Source: Clostridiales bacterium (GTDB lineage Bacteria > Bacillota > Clostridia > Saccharofermentanales > Saccharofermentanaceae). Taken from it: DNA of 64,000 nt. A program made the position numbers and the translations under genes. The notes under the pieces are model-generated. The model was given only the letters and a program-made list of their open reading frames with translations. It ran no database searches and was not told the origin of the DNA. Numbering within the stretch: position 1 is the first letter of the stretch; each line of letters starts with the position of its first letter. The stretch is taken from assembly GCA_017480325.1 (NCBI GenBank), contig JAFVAY010000015.1, positions 17,434 through 81,433 of the forward strand, written 5' to 3'. Below, in pieces: positions 55,014-63,957 of the stretch.

Positions 55014-55671
55014 CGCTTCTGAAGCTCGTGTCGAAGGTGAGGCTCAGGTCATCTGCAGTAAGAGTCTCGCAGACCCTGATTATCCTGCCGTCCTTCATGA
55101 GGACGAACTCGTCGGCGTAGGAGACTGCGGTGTTAACGTCGTGCATGACGATGATGAAGGACTTGCCATTCTTATCTGTAAGCTCTCTGGCGGTATCCAT
55201 TATAAGCTTGCTGTGAACAGCATCGAGATTCGAGGACGGCTCGTCCATGATGAACCACGATCCGTCCTGACAGATCGCGCGGGCCGCCATGCAGCGCTGC
55301 TTCTCGCCGCCGGACAAAGTATCGAAGATCCGTTCCTCTTTGTCCTTAAGCTTCATGAGAGTAAGAGCGCGATCTATGTGCTCCTGATCCTCCGGCGACT
55401 CGCCGATTAAGAATTTGGTCCTGTCGTATCTTCCCAAGGCCACCATATCACGGACCGTGAGACCGATATTGCCATACATATCCTGAGCGATATAGGCAAG
55501 CTCTCCGGACCTTGCATGAAGCTTAACTACGGCCTTCACGAGAGTTGTCTTGCCGCAGCCGTTAGGACCTAGGATGACAGTGATCTTCCCCTCCTTGAAG
55601 GTATGGCTGACATCATGAAGGACAGTGTTCTTACCGAAGCTCACCGTGATGTTATTCGCTTCGAGAATCAT
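54973..55671 (-). CDS. Metallophore/cobalamin-type ABC importer ATPase (FecE-like)
   Basis: 232 residues: Walker A GPNGCGKTT near 34-42, signature TLSGGEKQR near 125-133, Walker B WFIMDEPSSNLD near 146-157, His switch MHDVN. It completes an import operon with the FecCD permease (ATGA-type overlap) and the binding protein upstream. Slightly shorter than the family (about 250). Its 3' end overlaps the convergent exporter gene by 41 bp. Confidence 0.93.
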   Translation of the reverse strand: MILEANNITVSFGKNTVLHDVSHTFKEGKITVILGPNGCGKTTLVKAVVKLHARSGELAYIAQDMYGNIGLTVRDMVALGRYDRTKFLIGESPEDQEHIDRALTLMKLKDKEERIFDTLSGGEKQRCMAARAICQDGSWFIMDEPSSNLDAVHSKLIMDTARELTDKNGKSFIIVMHDVNTAVSYADEFVLMKDGRIIRVCETLTADDLSLTFDTSFRSVTTPSGKSVFYTE

Positions 55672-56720
55672 ACCGACGATCTCTCCCTTCCGCCTCTGAT
55701 CCTGCTGCTCATAAGAAGGAACAGAAAGTAAGGCGCACCGATAAGGCTGGTCACCGCGCCGATGGCAAGCTCTCCGGGAGCCACTACGGTCTTACAGACC
55801 GTATCGCAGACCACCATGAAGATCGCCCCGGTCATGAAGCTTAAGCTAAGTCTTCTTCTCATTCGTGTGACCTTGAAGAAGGACGCAATGTGAGGAATGA
55901 TAAGTCCCACGAAGCCGATAATGCCGGAATTCGCTACGCAGAAGGCCAGAAGACAGGAGCAGATCCCAAGGCAGAGCGCGAGGGTCTTCTTCTGATCGAC
56001 TCCGAGAGTCATGGCCGTCTCCTTACCGAGCTTCAGCACGTCGATCCTGGGGGATATGAGAATAAGTATTGGCATCAATACCAGCACCACCGCCGCCAGA
56101 AGCTTTGTCTTCGACGGTGTAGATGCGGAGAAGGTACCGAGCATCCACATATATACGCGCTCCATCTGCTCCAGATGAAGCGTCATAAGAACCGTTATCA
56201 GAGCGCTCATGATAGAGGATATGGCGATCCCCGCCAGAAGCGTCGAGGAGGTATCGTATTTGCCGTTCTGAGATGCTATGGTGAACACCATAAGCCACGT
56301 TACCACAGCTCCCGCCACAGCGCCGATATAAGCTCCCGTGAACGCCTCGAAGATGATTACTCCGTTAAGCCCTGTGATAATGGCTACCGATGCTCCCAGC
56401 GCCGCACCCGAGCTTATTCCCAGCACCGAAGGATCCGCCATAGGATTTCTGAACAGGCCCTGCATGACGCAGCCGACCGCCGCCAGCGCGCCGCCGACCA
56501 ACGTTGCTGTCAATGTTCTGGGAACTCTTATCTTCCCGATAATGGTAAGGGTCGTAGAGGACAGCTCGTCTCCTCTTCCCGTGAAATAAGTAATGACGTC
56601 GCGAAGTCCTATCCCTGAGCTTCCGAGACAGCACGACACCGCCATCACGCATATAAGAATGATGACGGCTATCGTGATCTTGTAATAAAATCCGTCTGAG
56701 GTGACCTTATGCTGCTGCAT
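55668..56720 (-). CDS. FecCD/BtuC-family ABC permease
   Basis: 350 residues with about ten membrane helices. Family motifs: PRTLTATLVGGALAAVGCVMQGLFRNPMADPSVLGISSGAALGA region near 50-95 and the coupling helix around GKETAMTLGVD near 232. It imports iron-siderophore, haem or cobalamin. Overlaps the binding-protein gene by 14 bp. Confidence 0.93.
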   Translation of the reverse strand: MQQHKVTSDGFYYKITIAVIILICVMAVSCCLGSSGIGLRDVITYFTGRGDELSSTTLTIIGKIRVPRTLTATLVGGALAAVGCVMQGLFRNPMADPSVLGISSGAALGASVAIITGLNGVIIFEAFTGAYIGAVAGAVVTWLMVFTIASQNGKYDTSSTLLAGIAISSIMSALITVLMTLHLEQMERVYMWMLGTFSASTPSKTKLLAAVVLVLMPILILISPRIDVLKLGKETAMTLGVDQKKTLALCLGICSCLLAFCVANSGIIGFVGLIIPHIASFFKVTRMRRRLSLSFMTGAIFMVVCDTVCKTVVAPGELAIGAVTSLIGAPYFLFLLMSSRIRGGRERSSV

Positions 56721-57660
56721 CTAATGCGGCATTATAAGTAAGTGCGGCATCAAGTAATACTCTCACAGCCTCCACATTACGAGGTCCGACTCTCTCGAAA
56801 AGGTTATTATCCACAGGGATAACATTGCCGGTCTGAACTGCAGTAAGCTCAGAGTAAGGCTCTGATACCAAGAATGCATCATATCCCCATGAAGGAACGA
56901 GAATGATATCGGGATCAGCCGCAAGAAGCTGCTCTGTGGAATAGGACCAGCCCTCGATATCGCCTGCTACATTTACGCAGCCGGCAGCCTCGATAATATC
57001 GTTAATGAATGTATCGCCACCCGCAGTATAATCGCCGTACTCACCGTAGCCCATGCAGTAATAAACTGTAAGGTCTTCGTCAGCGACATTCTCCTGAGCG
57101 TCCGCTTCGATAGAAGCTAATTCGTCCTCGAGGCTCGAGCAGAGCTCGGCGCCTGCATCATGCATACCGATAACATCTGCTGTTGTCTGGATGTATGTGT
57201 ACATACCGTCGATATCAGACTCATCCTTGATGATAACCACCGTAATACCGGCATCTGTGAGTGCATTATATGCCTCCTCACTGAAGATGGATGATGCCAG
57301 AACAACATCCGGGTCTAAGGATACGATGAGCTCAGTGTCGGGAAGGTCGATAGGTCCTACACTCTGAACCTCGAAGACGGCCTCCGGATAATCATCGTAA
57401 TCGGATCTTCCGATGAGCTTATCCTCACCGCCTAATGCATATACGATCTCCGTAAGTGCCGGAGATACACTGACTACCGTGGAAGGCTCCTCCTCGATAG
57501 TAACTTCATTGCCGTAAGCATCTTCCAATGTAATAGGATAAGTAAAGCTATCCTCAGATGCGCCGGACTCTTCGGAGCTCAAATCCGAATTGCTGCAGGC
57601 TGTCAAAGCAGCTGCTGCCACTGACAAGCATAATGCTGTTGCCAATAACTTTCTCTTCAT
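56707..57660 (-). CDS. Metallophore/cobalamin ABC substrate-binding lipoprotein
   Basis: 317 residues: signal peptide with lipobox LTACS (Cys22), then a FecB/BtuF-type periplasmic-binding fold (PSTVVSVSPALTEIVYALGGEDKLIGRS near 58-85). It contains TAGGDTFINDIIEAAGCVN near 218, typical of this family. AAGGAGG site. First gene of the importer operon. Ligand (iron chelate or cobamide) cannot be told; no riboswitch is visible in the short upstream region. Confidence 0.93.
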   Translation of the reverse strand: MKRKLLATALCLSVAAAALTACSNSDLSSEESGASEDSFTYPITLEDAYGNEVTIEEEPSTVVSVSPALTEIVYALGGEDKLIGRSDYDDYPEAVFEVQSVGPIDLPDTELIVSLDPDVVLASSIFSEEAYNALTDAGITVVIIKDESDIDGMYTYIQTTADVIGMHDAGAELCSSLEDELASIEADAQENVADEDLTVYYCMGYGEYGDYTAGGDTFINDIIEAAGCVNVAGDIEGWSYSTEQLLAADPDIILVPSWGYDAFLVSEPYSELTAVQTGNVIPVDNNLFERVGPRNVEAVRVLLDAALTYNAALDAAA

Positions 57661-57715
57661 GACAAAGTCCTCCTTTAATATTATTCGCGGTTATGCCGTG
57701 ACGGATAGATTATAT

Positions 57716-57721
57716 TATAAT
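57716..57721 (+). promoter_or_regulatory. -10 element adjacent to the SNase start (leaderless candidate)
   Basis: TATAAT ends seven bases before ATG 57729, and no ribosome site lies between. The same arrangement occurs before 17682, 43357 and 50994. Confidence 0.55.
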
Positions 57722-57728
57722 AACGGGT

Positions 57729-58298
57729 ATGAACAATAACAGAATTTACAGACGTTTAGTCGCATTAATTAGTGCATTTGCGATACTTATGCTCACCTCC
57801 GGATGTGAGGATATGCTTGCCGAGCTCGAGCGAATCAGCGTATCCGAGCCTGATACCGCTGTTGATGCTGCTGTTGATACTGCAGAGACCGTCGATACTG
57901 CCGATGCAGATCTGGAGGGACCATATGAGGTCGAGAGAGTTGTGGACGGCGATACTCTGATCGTCTATATCGACGGTGTCAGGACCAGAGTCAGACTTAT
58001 AGGCATCAATACCCCTGAGTCGGTAGCACCCGAGGAGGAGCGTAACACCGAAGAAGGAGTTATTGCCTCCGACTTCGTGAAGGAGCTGATTGATAATACC
58101 GGCTACGAGGTATGGCTTGAGTACGATAACGAGAGACTGGATCAGTACGACCGCACCCTCGCCTACGTCTATATTGATTACGACGGTGAACTGGTCATGC
58201 TAGAGAGGATACTGCTGGAGGAAGGCCTGGCCGAGACAGTCCTCTTCGGCACCAACGACCGCTACTACGATGAATTCCGCGAACTGGAGGCCGGGTAA
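57729..58298 (+). CDS. Thermonuclease (SNase-like) lipoprotein
   Basis: 189 residues: signal peptide with lipobox LTSGC (Cys26), a short acidic Ala/Asp/Val linker, then a staphylococcal nuclease-like OB fold (about 65-185) with VVDGDTLIVYIDG, VRLIGINTPES (catalytic Arg and Asp region) and the E in EERNTEEG. A Ca2+-dependent extracellular nuclease role is likely. Divergent from the importer operon, convergent with the membrane protein at 58329. Confidence 0.87.
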   Translation: MNNNRIYRRLVALISAFAILMLTSGCEDMLAELERISVSEPDTAVDAAVDTAETVDTADADLEGPYEVERVVDGDTLIVYIDGVRTRVRLIGINTPESVAPEEERNTEEGVIASDFVKELIDNTGYEVWLEYDNERLDQYDRTLAYVYIDYDGELVMLERILLEEGLAETVLFGTNDRYYDEFRELEAG

Positions 58299-58328
58299 GG
58301 CTGTACTGCCTCGCACCTTACATATTCG

Positions 58329-59873
58329 TTACTTGCACTCGATAATTATCCACCTGTTGCTGCCTACGCCGGGGACATTGGATTCCACGGTATTATCATA
58401 GACAATCTCATATCGATCGGGCGCATAGGTCATGATCTCGTACACGAGATACGAATCGTAATTGATCAGGAAGGCGTCATTGTCGTATCTTCCTCTGAAG
58501 GCATCAAGCTCCGCCAGAGATCCGATCCCCATTTGTCCTCTGATATGATCCTCCGGCGAGAATTCGCTCATATAAGGGTCAATCCTGTTGTCGATATGAA
58601 CCTTCACATCATGGAAGATCAGCCATGAGCCGGTATTAAACGAATTAAATATCTTCTCATAGCCCCGGGATTTAATAAAATCTACAGCCTCAGGATCGTA
58701 GGCCGCCATTACCTCCACATCAGCCATGGTCCCGGTAGGAAGGTACTTCGGAATATAGAACGCTGCAAGTCCTATAAGCATCACCGCACATACGGCGGCA
58801 AGTATCCTATAGAAGCCGTCAGACAGATCGAGCTTGAAGCTTCTGGAAGCCTTAACCACATTCGTCCAAAGCCACTTAAGAAGTGACTCATACTGTTCTG
58901 GTGCAAAGAGCAAGAATGCTACAGAGTAGTACACCACGAATCTCTTATAGATCAGTGTCAGAATAAAGAACATACATAGCATCAGAAGCTTTGTGACACT
59001 ATTTTTACGGAAAGACCTTATTCCGTCGCCTGTCATGAAGCCGACGAAGACCAGCAGTATCAGTACGATCTGAAGTATGGAGAAGTGCATGGGATTCCAC
59101 TCGTCCACAAGAGCCCAGATATCCGTGGCGCCTGACTGCTTCAAGCCGAATAAGTAGCTTCTGATCCCCATCGGGTTAAGAAGCGATAATATAAAGCCTG
59201 CCAGTACACCGCACGACAGTATCCCCGCCTCGCGGAAGCTTCTATAGATAAGCTCCACTGCGATAAACACAAGATATGTCACCATAAAAAGCGGAAGTAT
59301 ACCGCCCTGAAGCCAGCCTAAGAAGAAACAGCATATGGAGAACACACTCGCCTTATATAAAGGCTTGCGATCGCCGAGCATGGTGACCATCAGAAGTGTA
59401 ACTGCGAATATCGATGTCACCGCAGGGCGAACATTATAGTCCGGGAAGCCTCCGAGCCAGGGAGTCACGATTATGACCAACGCCGCGAGGAAGGGATGGA
59501 CCTTGTCCTTAATATAGTTAACAGCAGTAATGCCGGTAGCGTATACGAACAGCGCGCCGACGGCGATAACTCCCCACAGCTTCATAAGCTTATACATCAC
59601 ACCGAGAAGAAGATACCAGCCGCTCTCGTGAGCCGTGAATACCAGACCGTCGTGCCAGCTGTAGATCTCGTCTGTGATAAGTCTTCCCTGAGCAAGATCA
59701 TCAAGCCCGAGCTTGATCTGTATCGCGGTGTCACCTATCATGCCGTACATCGAAGTGATGCCTGCGAAGGGACTGAAGAGGAATATCACAAGAGCGTACA
59801 GAAATAACGCCTTGGAAGTGAACCGGGAAGTGGGCTCTGCGCGCTTGAGGTTAAGTGTCGACATCTCCCGCAT
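58329..59873 (-). CDS. Large membrane protein of unknown function
   Basis: 514 residues with about eleven membrane helices and a C-terminal extracellular domain of about 130 residues (from GTMADVEVMAAYDPEA). Helix layout and the C-terminal soluble domain resemble GT-C glycosyltransferase-like proteins, but I see no clear catalytic motif. The start is ATG 59873 or 59864. It follows the third diguanylate cyclase gene by 2 bp, so the two are co-translated; a polysaccharide-related function under cyclic di-GMP is possible. Confidence 0.72.
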   Translation of the reverse strand: MREMSTLNLKRAEPTSRFTSKALFLYALVIFLFSPFAGITSMYGMIGDTAIQIKLGLDDLAQGRLITDEIYSWHDGLVFTAHESGWYLLLGVMYKLMKLWGVIAVGALFVYATGITAVNYIKDKVHPFLAALVIIVTPWLGGFPDYNVRPAVTSIFAVTLLMVTMLGDRKPLYKASVFSICCFFLGWLQGGILPLFMVTYLVFIAVELIYRSFREAGILSCGVLAGFILSLLNPMGIRSYLFGLKQSGATDIWALVDEWNPMHFSILQIVLILLVFVGFMTGDGIRSFRKNSVTKLLMLCMFFILTLIYKRFVVYYSVAFLLFAPEQYESLLKWLWTNVVKASRSFKLDLSDGFYRILAAVCAVMLIGLAAFYIPKYLPTGTMADVEVMAAYDPEAVDFIKSRGYEKIFNSFNTGSWLIFHDVKVHIDNRIDPYMSEFSPEDHIRGQMGIGSLAELDAFRGRYDNDAFLINYDSYLVYEIMTYAPDRYEIVYDNTVESNVPGVGSNRWIIIECK

Positions 59874-59875
59874 CT

Positions 59876-61528
59876 TCAGGTCGCACCCTTCATCTGCTTC
59901 TTCATGGTGTACATCTTCCCGTCGGCAATGCGGATCGCACCCTCGATGTCTGTAGAACCGATGTCAAATCTCTCGTAGCCGTAGGGGACCTCCAGCTTGA
60001 TCACGAGGTTACGTCTTGTGTTGTGCTCGTCGATCATTCGCTTAAAGCTCTCGAAGGCCTCGTCAAGCTGCGCCTGATCCTTAGGCTCATCTATCACAAC
60101 TATGAATTCATCGCCGCCGGTCCTGTAGCAGCTGCCGAGCTTACCAAAGCAGTTCTTAATAAACGCTGCTGCAGCCATAATGTGCCGATCTCCCGCCTTG
60201 TGACCGAAGGTATCGTTGACCTTCTTAAGGTTGTTGATATCAAACTGAATAATTATGTACTCTCCGCTGCCCTTGGTCTTAACATACTCCTCATGCTCCT
60301 CGAAGGCCATGCGATTCTGAAGCCCGGTAAGAGGATCGGTGAAAGCGAGCTTACTCATCTGCTCCGCCTCATCCTCGTACTTACGGTAGTAAAGAAGAGC
60401 ATTAAGCTCGTTGATACCAAGAGCCATAACGAATACCATAAGACCTATTCTGAAGAAGTATGCAGTATCACGTGCTGAGGTCCCGTTAAGATAGCGAATA
60501 AGATCAATAAAGCCGCCTGCCGCCACCGCCATGAATGCCACTGTGATAGTGATCCTTGTACTTCTCATCTTACGTGTCGTTCGAAGCGTGGATATTATGC
60601 AGTAGAAGGAGTAGAACACCGCGATGACACACTCGATGTGAGTCATGATCAGAAGGTCGTGATAGGTAGACCTGCCCGTCGCCGCCATTGCTATATCGAA
60701 GACTAACGTCGCACTGATTATCGCCATCAGGATATTCGTCAGAAGTCTCGCCTTGTGCCCCGTCAGGATGAATACGAAGATCACCGCCAGTCCGGGGAGC
60801 AGGATCAGGCTTATATAGTTTACGAAGTGCATCGTCACCGGGGAACCCAGCACCAGACTTATTATGCCTGAGGAGCACGAGGTCCATATTCCCGCATCCA
60901 TCGCGAAAAGCCCCATGGCAGCGATCTCCTTCCCCGTGTAGGTATTCTTCAGGATAGACAGACCTCCGATGATAAGGCACAGCCCCATGAAGGTAATGAT
61001 TATGGATATGGCACTTGGAACTATCGAGGATCTTATCATCTCGATATTAAACACGCCTCCGTCTTGAAGCGTCAAATACGTGAAGCTTCCCTTGGATCCG
61101 TTAATAGTCTCGGCCTCGATGGTTATCACAGACGAATCGTCAACAGCCCCCAGATCGATTATGTGAGGGCATGTGCCGTAAAATTTACCGTACACGTCGG
61201 CGCTTATAGGATGGAAGCTGTAGACCACCTCGTCATCGATCTTGACATCAAAGTATACATTCTTGGAGAAGAAGCAAAGACTTCTTCCGTGAGCCTGATC
61301 ACGGGTCACCGTATTAACAAATGATGCTTCATTCCTGAAGGAATCTATCGAAGCTATACTGTCCCCGGATACCCTCGTCCAGCTATCCTGAATTTCTATC
61401 TTGTTGCCGTCGAGCCTGCTCCCGGGACCAATTACCCCCAGTAAAAAGATAACAGCAATAAAAAGTGCTCCGGCACTTATCATTAGAATAAAATAATTCG
61501 TCTTTTTCCGGAGGCTTTTATCAGTCAT
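59876..61528 (-). CDS. Diguanylate cyclase with extracellular sensor and membrane helices
   Basis: 550 residues: membrane anchor (about 13-32), an extracellular beta-rich domain (about 40-175), seven membrane helices (7TM-DISM-like, about 180-375), then a GGDEF domain with DPLTGLQNRMAF, QFDINNLKKVNDTFGH and YRTGGDEF near residue 470. It should make cyclic di-GMP in response to an outside ligand. It follows the zinc-ribbon gene by 3 bp. Confidence 0.92.
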   Translation of the reverse strand: MTDKSLRKKTNYFILMISAGALFIAVIFLLGVIGPGSRLDGNKIEIQDSWTRVSGDSIASIDSFRNEASFVNTVTRDQAHGRSLCFFSKNVYFDVKIDDEVVYSFHPISADVYGKFYGTCPHIIDLGAVDDSSVITIEAETINGSKGSFTYLTLQDGGVFNIEMIRSSIVPSAISIIITFMGLCLIIGGLSILKNTYTGKEIAAMGLFAMDAGIWTSCSSGIISLVLGSPVTMHFVNYISLILLPGLAVIFVFILTGHKARLLTNILMAIISATLVFDIAMAATGRSTYHDLLIMTHIECVIAVFYSFYCIISTLRTTRKMRSTRITITVAFMAVAAGGFIDLIRYLNGTSARDTAYFFRIGLMVFVMALGINELNALLYYRKYEDEAEQMSKLAFTDPLTGLQNRMAFEEHEEYVKTKGSGEYIIIQFDINNLKKVNDTFGHKAGDRHIMAAAAFIKNCFGKLGSCYRTGGDEFIVVIDEPKDQAQLDEAFESFKRMIDEHNTRRNLVIKLEVPYGYERFDIGSTDIEGAIRIADGKMYTMKKQMKGAT

Positions 61529-61531
61529 AGA

Positions 61532-61960
61532 TCACAGATTCTGATTGGTCTTGGGATCGAACGGATTGATATCCACATGCTCCTCTATCACCTCGTTATC
61601 AACAGATGTCGCATCCGAGTAAGGATAGAAGGTAACTGACTTTCCGCAGTACAGGCATCTTCCGATCATGGGATTCTTCTTGGACTCCTGAATCGCCTTG
61701 CCGCACTGTGGGCACTTAATTATCTGAGGCTCATAGGATCGTCTTACATACTTAGTCGTGTCGCTTAAGACCTCATCGATCTTAGCGTGAAGCTGTTCCT
61801 GTGAGATGCCGTTCTCCATCATAGCCTGCCACATGGCGCAGATGATGAGGTTAAGCTTCTTGACTTCATTGGTGAGACCGTCGACAGCCTCATCCTGATG
61901 GTTGTGCAACGGATTCTTGAAGTCCTGCATCTCCGTACCGGCGCTCTTAAAGTTATACAT
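61532..61960 (-). CDS. Small zinc-ribbon protein of unknown function
   Basis: 142 residues: a helical N-terminal half and a C-terminal zinc ribbon (CPQCGKAI ... CLYCGKSV, four Cys near residues 83-105). No enzyme motif. GGGGG site. It is the first gene of an operon with the diguanylate cyclase and the membrane protein, so it may regulate or scaffold that signalling unit. Confidence 0.75.
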   Translation of the reverse strand: MYNFKSAGTEMQDFKNPLHNHQDEAVDGLTNEVKKLNLIICAMWQAMMENGISQEQLHAKIDEVLSDTTKYVRRSYEPQIIKCPQCGKAIQESKKNPMIGRCLYCGKSVTFYPYSDATSVDNEVIEEHVDINPFDPKTNQNL

Positions 61961-62060
61961 GTTTCTGTCCCCCTTATTAACTTATTCCAACTAAAGTAAA
62001 TTTTATAATAAGGACGTGGCATTATCAATTACAATTGACAATGCTTTACGCATATAAACA

Positions 62061-62082
62061 CCCCCGACGGATGAGCCGGGGG
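62061..62082 (-). terminator. Hairpin after metY
   Basis: CCCCCG...CGGGGG stem, 53 bp after the metY stop. The following sequence on the minus strand is TGTTTATAT, a poor T-run. Nothing else of note lies in 61961-62134 besides AT-rich promoter-like sequence for 61960. Confidence 0.6.
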
Positions 62083-62134
62083 CTATAGGAAGAAACATGA
62101 AATGACAACTTGTCTTTCAGTTACTCACTTGATA

Positions 62135-63421
62135 TTACTTTACCGCTGCAAAGCCCTTCTCAAGGTCAGCGATGATATCATCGATGTTCTCAGTTCCGAT
62201 AGAAAGTCTGATGGTGCTCTGATGGATATTCTGATCGTTGAGCTCTTCCTCAGAAAGCTGGGAATGTGTTGTTGTCGCAGGATGAATTACAAGAGACTTA
62301 ACATCAGCTACGTTAGCAAGGAGAGAGAAGATCTCAAGTGCATCGATGAACTTGTGAGCCTCGGCCTGTCCTCCCTTGATATCGAAGGTGAAGATAGAAC
62401 CGCCGCCGTTCGGGAAATACTTCTGATAAAGCTCGTGCTGAGGATGATCAGGAAGTGACGGATGATTTACCTTCTCTACCTGAGGATGATTAGCCAGGAA
62501 CTCTACTACCTTCTTGGTGTTCTCGGCATGACGCTCGAGTCTTAAGGAGAGTGTCTCTACACCCTGCAGGAGCAGGAATGCATTGAAAGGTGAGATAGTA
62601 GCTCCGGTATCACGAAGAAGTATTGCTCTGATGTATGTAACGAATGCAGCGGGGCCGACTGCCTCAGCGAAGGATATTCCGTGATAAGAAGGATTAGCCT
62701 TGGCAATAGGAGCGTACTTATCGGCGTTAGCGAGCCAGTCGAACTTACCGGAGTCGATGATGATACCGCCGAGAGTTGTTCCGTGACCGCCCAGGAACTT
62801 AGTTGCGGAATGAACTACGATGTCTGCTCCGTGCTCGATGGGACGGATAAGATAAGGTGTACCGAATGTGTTATCGATAACAAGGGGAATATTATTCTTA
62901 TGTGCTACTTCAGCGATCGCATCAATATCGGGGATATCACTGTTCGGGTTGCCCAAGGTCTCTATGAAGATAGCCTTTGTGTTGGGCTTGATGGCTGCTG
63001 CTACCTCATCAAGATTATGAATATCTACGAAGGTTGTGTTAATACCGTAGTTAGGGAGCGTGTGTGCAAGAAGGTTGTAGCTTCCGCCGTAGATAGTCTT
63101 CTGTGCTACGATGTTGTCTCCTGCCTGAGCGAGAGCCTCGATCGTGTATGAGATAGCAGCAGCACCGGATGCCACCGCGAGACCTGCGACACCACCCTCA
63201 AGGGCAGCAATTCTCTTCTCGAGAACGTCCTGTGTGGAGTTCGTAAGTCTGCCATAGATATTACCTGCATCTGCAAGTCCGAATCTTGCCGCAGCATGTG
63301 CGGAATTATGGAAAACGTATGATGTTGTCTGATATATAGGTACCGCTCTTGAATCTGTAGCGGGATCAGCCTGCTCCTGTCCAACGTGAAGCTGAAGTGT
63401 CTCGAATTTGTAGTTGCTCAT
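62135..63421 (-). CDS. metY: O-acetylhomoserine sulfhydrylase
   Basis: 428 residues. PLP-dependent Cys/Met metabolism family, with Schiff-base Lys208 in HSATKFLGGHG, the QTTSYVF N-terminal motif and the long form (about 430 aa) of O-acetylhomoserine (thiol)-lyases. Makes homocysteine from O-acetylhomoserine and sulfide. AGAGG ribosome site. A short ORF with its own AGAGG site lies 83 bp upstream (63504-63560). Confidence 0.96.
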   Translation of the reverse strand: MSNYKFETLQLHVGQEQADPATDSRAVPIYQTTSYVFHNSAHAAARFGLADAGNIYGRLTNSTQDVLEKRIAALEGGVAGLAVASGAAAISYTIEALAQAGDNIVAQKTIYGGSYNLLAHTLPNYGINTTFVDIHNLDEVAAAIKPNTKAIFIETLGNPNSDIPDIDAIAEVAHKNNIPLVIDNTFGTPYLIRPIEHGADIVVHSATKFLGGHGTTLGGIIIDSGKFDWLANADKYAPIAKANPSYHGISFAEAVGPAAFVTYIRAILLRDTGATISPFNAFLLLQGVETLSLRLERHAENTKKVVEFLANHPQVEKVNHPSLPDHPQHELYQKYFPNGGGSIFTFDIKGGQAEAHKFIDALEIFSLLANVADVKSLVIHPATTTHSQLSEEELNDQNIHQSTIRLSIGTENIDDIIADLEKGFAAVK

Positions 63422-63503
63422 TTTTAGTTTCCTCTTTTCTTGAATTAATGATTTTGATTTGGTTTGTGTTTTTGAGTTAGTGTTCCTTTATCTGATGCCC
63501 GCT

Positions 63504-63560
63504 TCACATTCGACATCGTCTGAAGTTCGCACTGACCAAAATCTTGATTAATGTCTTCAT
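63504..63560 (-). CDS. Candidate leader peptide of metY
   Basis: An 18-codon ORF, MKTLIKILVSANFRRCRM, with AGAGG eight bases before the ATG; a second ATG at 63566 is too close to that site. The 13 bases AGAAAAGAGGAAA occur before both this ORF and metY, so the leader has a full ribosome site. The peptide ends in Arg-Arg-Cys-Arg-Met, fitting sensing of charged tRNA-Cys or tRNA-Met before a sulfur-assimilation gene. No terminator hairpin is visible before metY, so the mechanism would not be classical attenuation. A chance ORF is possible. Confidence 0.5.
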   Translation of the reverse strand: MKTLIKILVSANFRRCRM

Positions 63561-63639
63561 AGTCATTTCCTCTTTTCTGAAGTTTCTTCCTACGCAAACA
63601 TCATAAACCTACTAACCCGATATGACTAATACGTCATTA

Positions 63640-63678
63640 CAATGCTTGGTTATAGGTTCAGCCTATAACCAAGCATTG
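63640..63678. repeat. 39-bp inverted repeat with a perfect 17-bp stem
   Basis: CAATGCTTGGTTATAGG, five bases, then its exact reverse complement. No T-run on either strand. It lies upstream of the metY leader and just before repeat locus C. Could be an operator, an IS or MITE end, or a structured RNA. Confidence 0.75.
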
Positions 63679-63701
63679 ATTATTGAAAAGCGAATATAAA
63701 T

Positions 63702-63822
63702 GTCTATGTTCTTGTCTATGATTTCAAAAAACATAGACATAAACATAGACTTAGGGCCATTTTGAAGCCAAAAGTCTATGATCCTGTCTATGTTTTTATT
63801 TTACATAGACACAAACATAGAC
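63702..63822. repeat. Paired-heptamer repeat, locus C (GTCTATG/CATAGAC)
   Basis: The best-preserved locus. Unit 1: GTCTATG at 63702 and 63714, then CATAGAC at 63732 and 63744. Unit 2: GTCTATG at 63774 and 63786, then CATAGAC at 63804 and 63816. Each unit is 7-5-7-11-7-5-7, with identical heptamers; only spacers vary. TTAGGGC follows unit 1. The rest of the gap 63567-64000 has no gene I can support. Confidence 0.9.
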
Positions 63823-63910
63823 AAATGCTTATTTGAATACATGGACCACATGAATGACTGTGGAAATGTCAACTTTTGTAGAGTCATAAAACTCACTAAC
63901 TATCCTCAAA

Positions 63911-63957
63911 AAGCCAGAACTCCGAACGGAGCGTAGCGCAGAGAGGAGTTCTGGCTT
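63911..63957 (-). terminator. Terminator of a gene beyond the right edge
   Basis: 13-bp perfect stem AAGCCAGAACTCC / GGAGTTCTGGCTT with a 21-base loop. On the minus strand it is followed by TTTTTG, so it should end a minus-strand transcript that starts to the right of 64000. Confidence 0.75.

Noticed and set aside
63422..63640. SAM riboswitch or T-box before metY
   Set aside because: No S-box helices, T-box sequence or terminator/antiterminator pair could be found; a small ORF occupies the region.
63702..63822. CRISPR-like array
   Set aside because: The 7-base words alternate in direct and inverted order with 5-, 11- and 23-base spacing; repeats and spacers are far too short and no cas genes are present.
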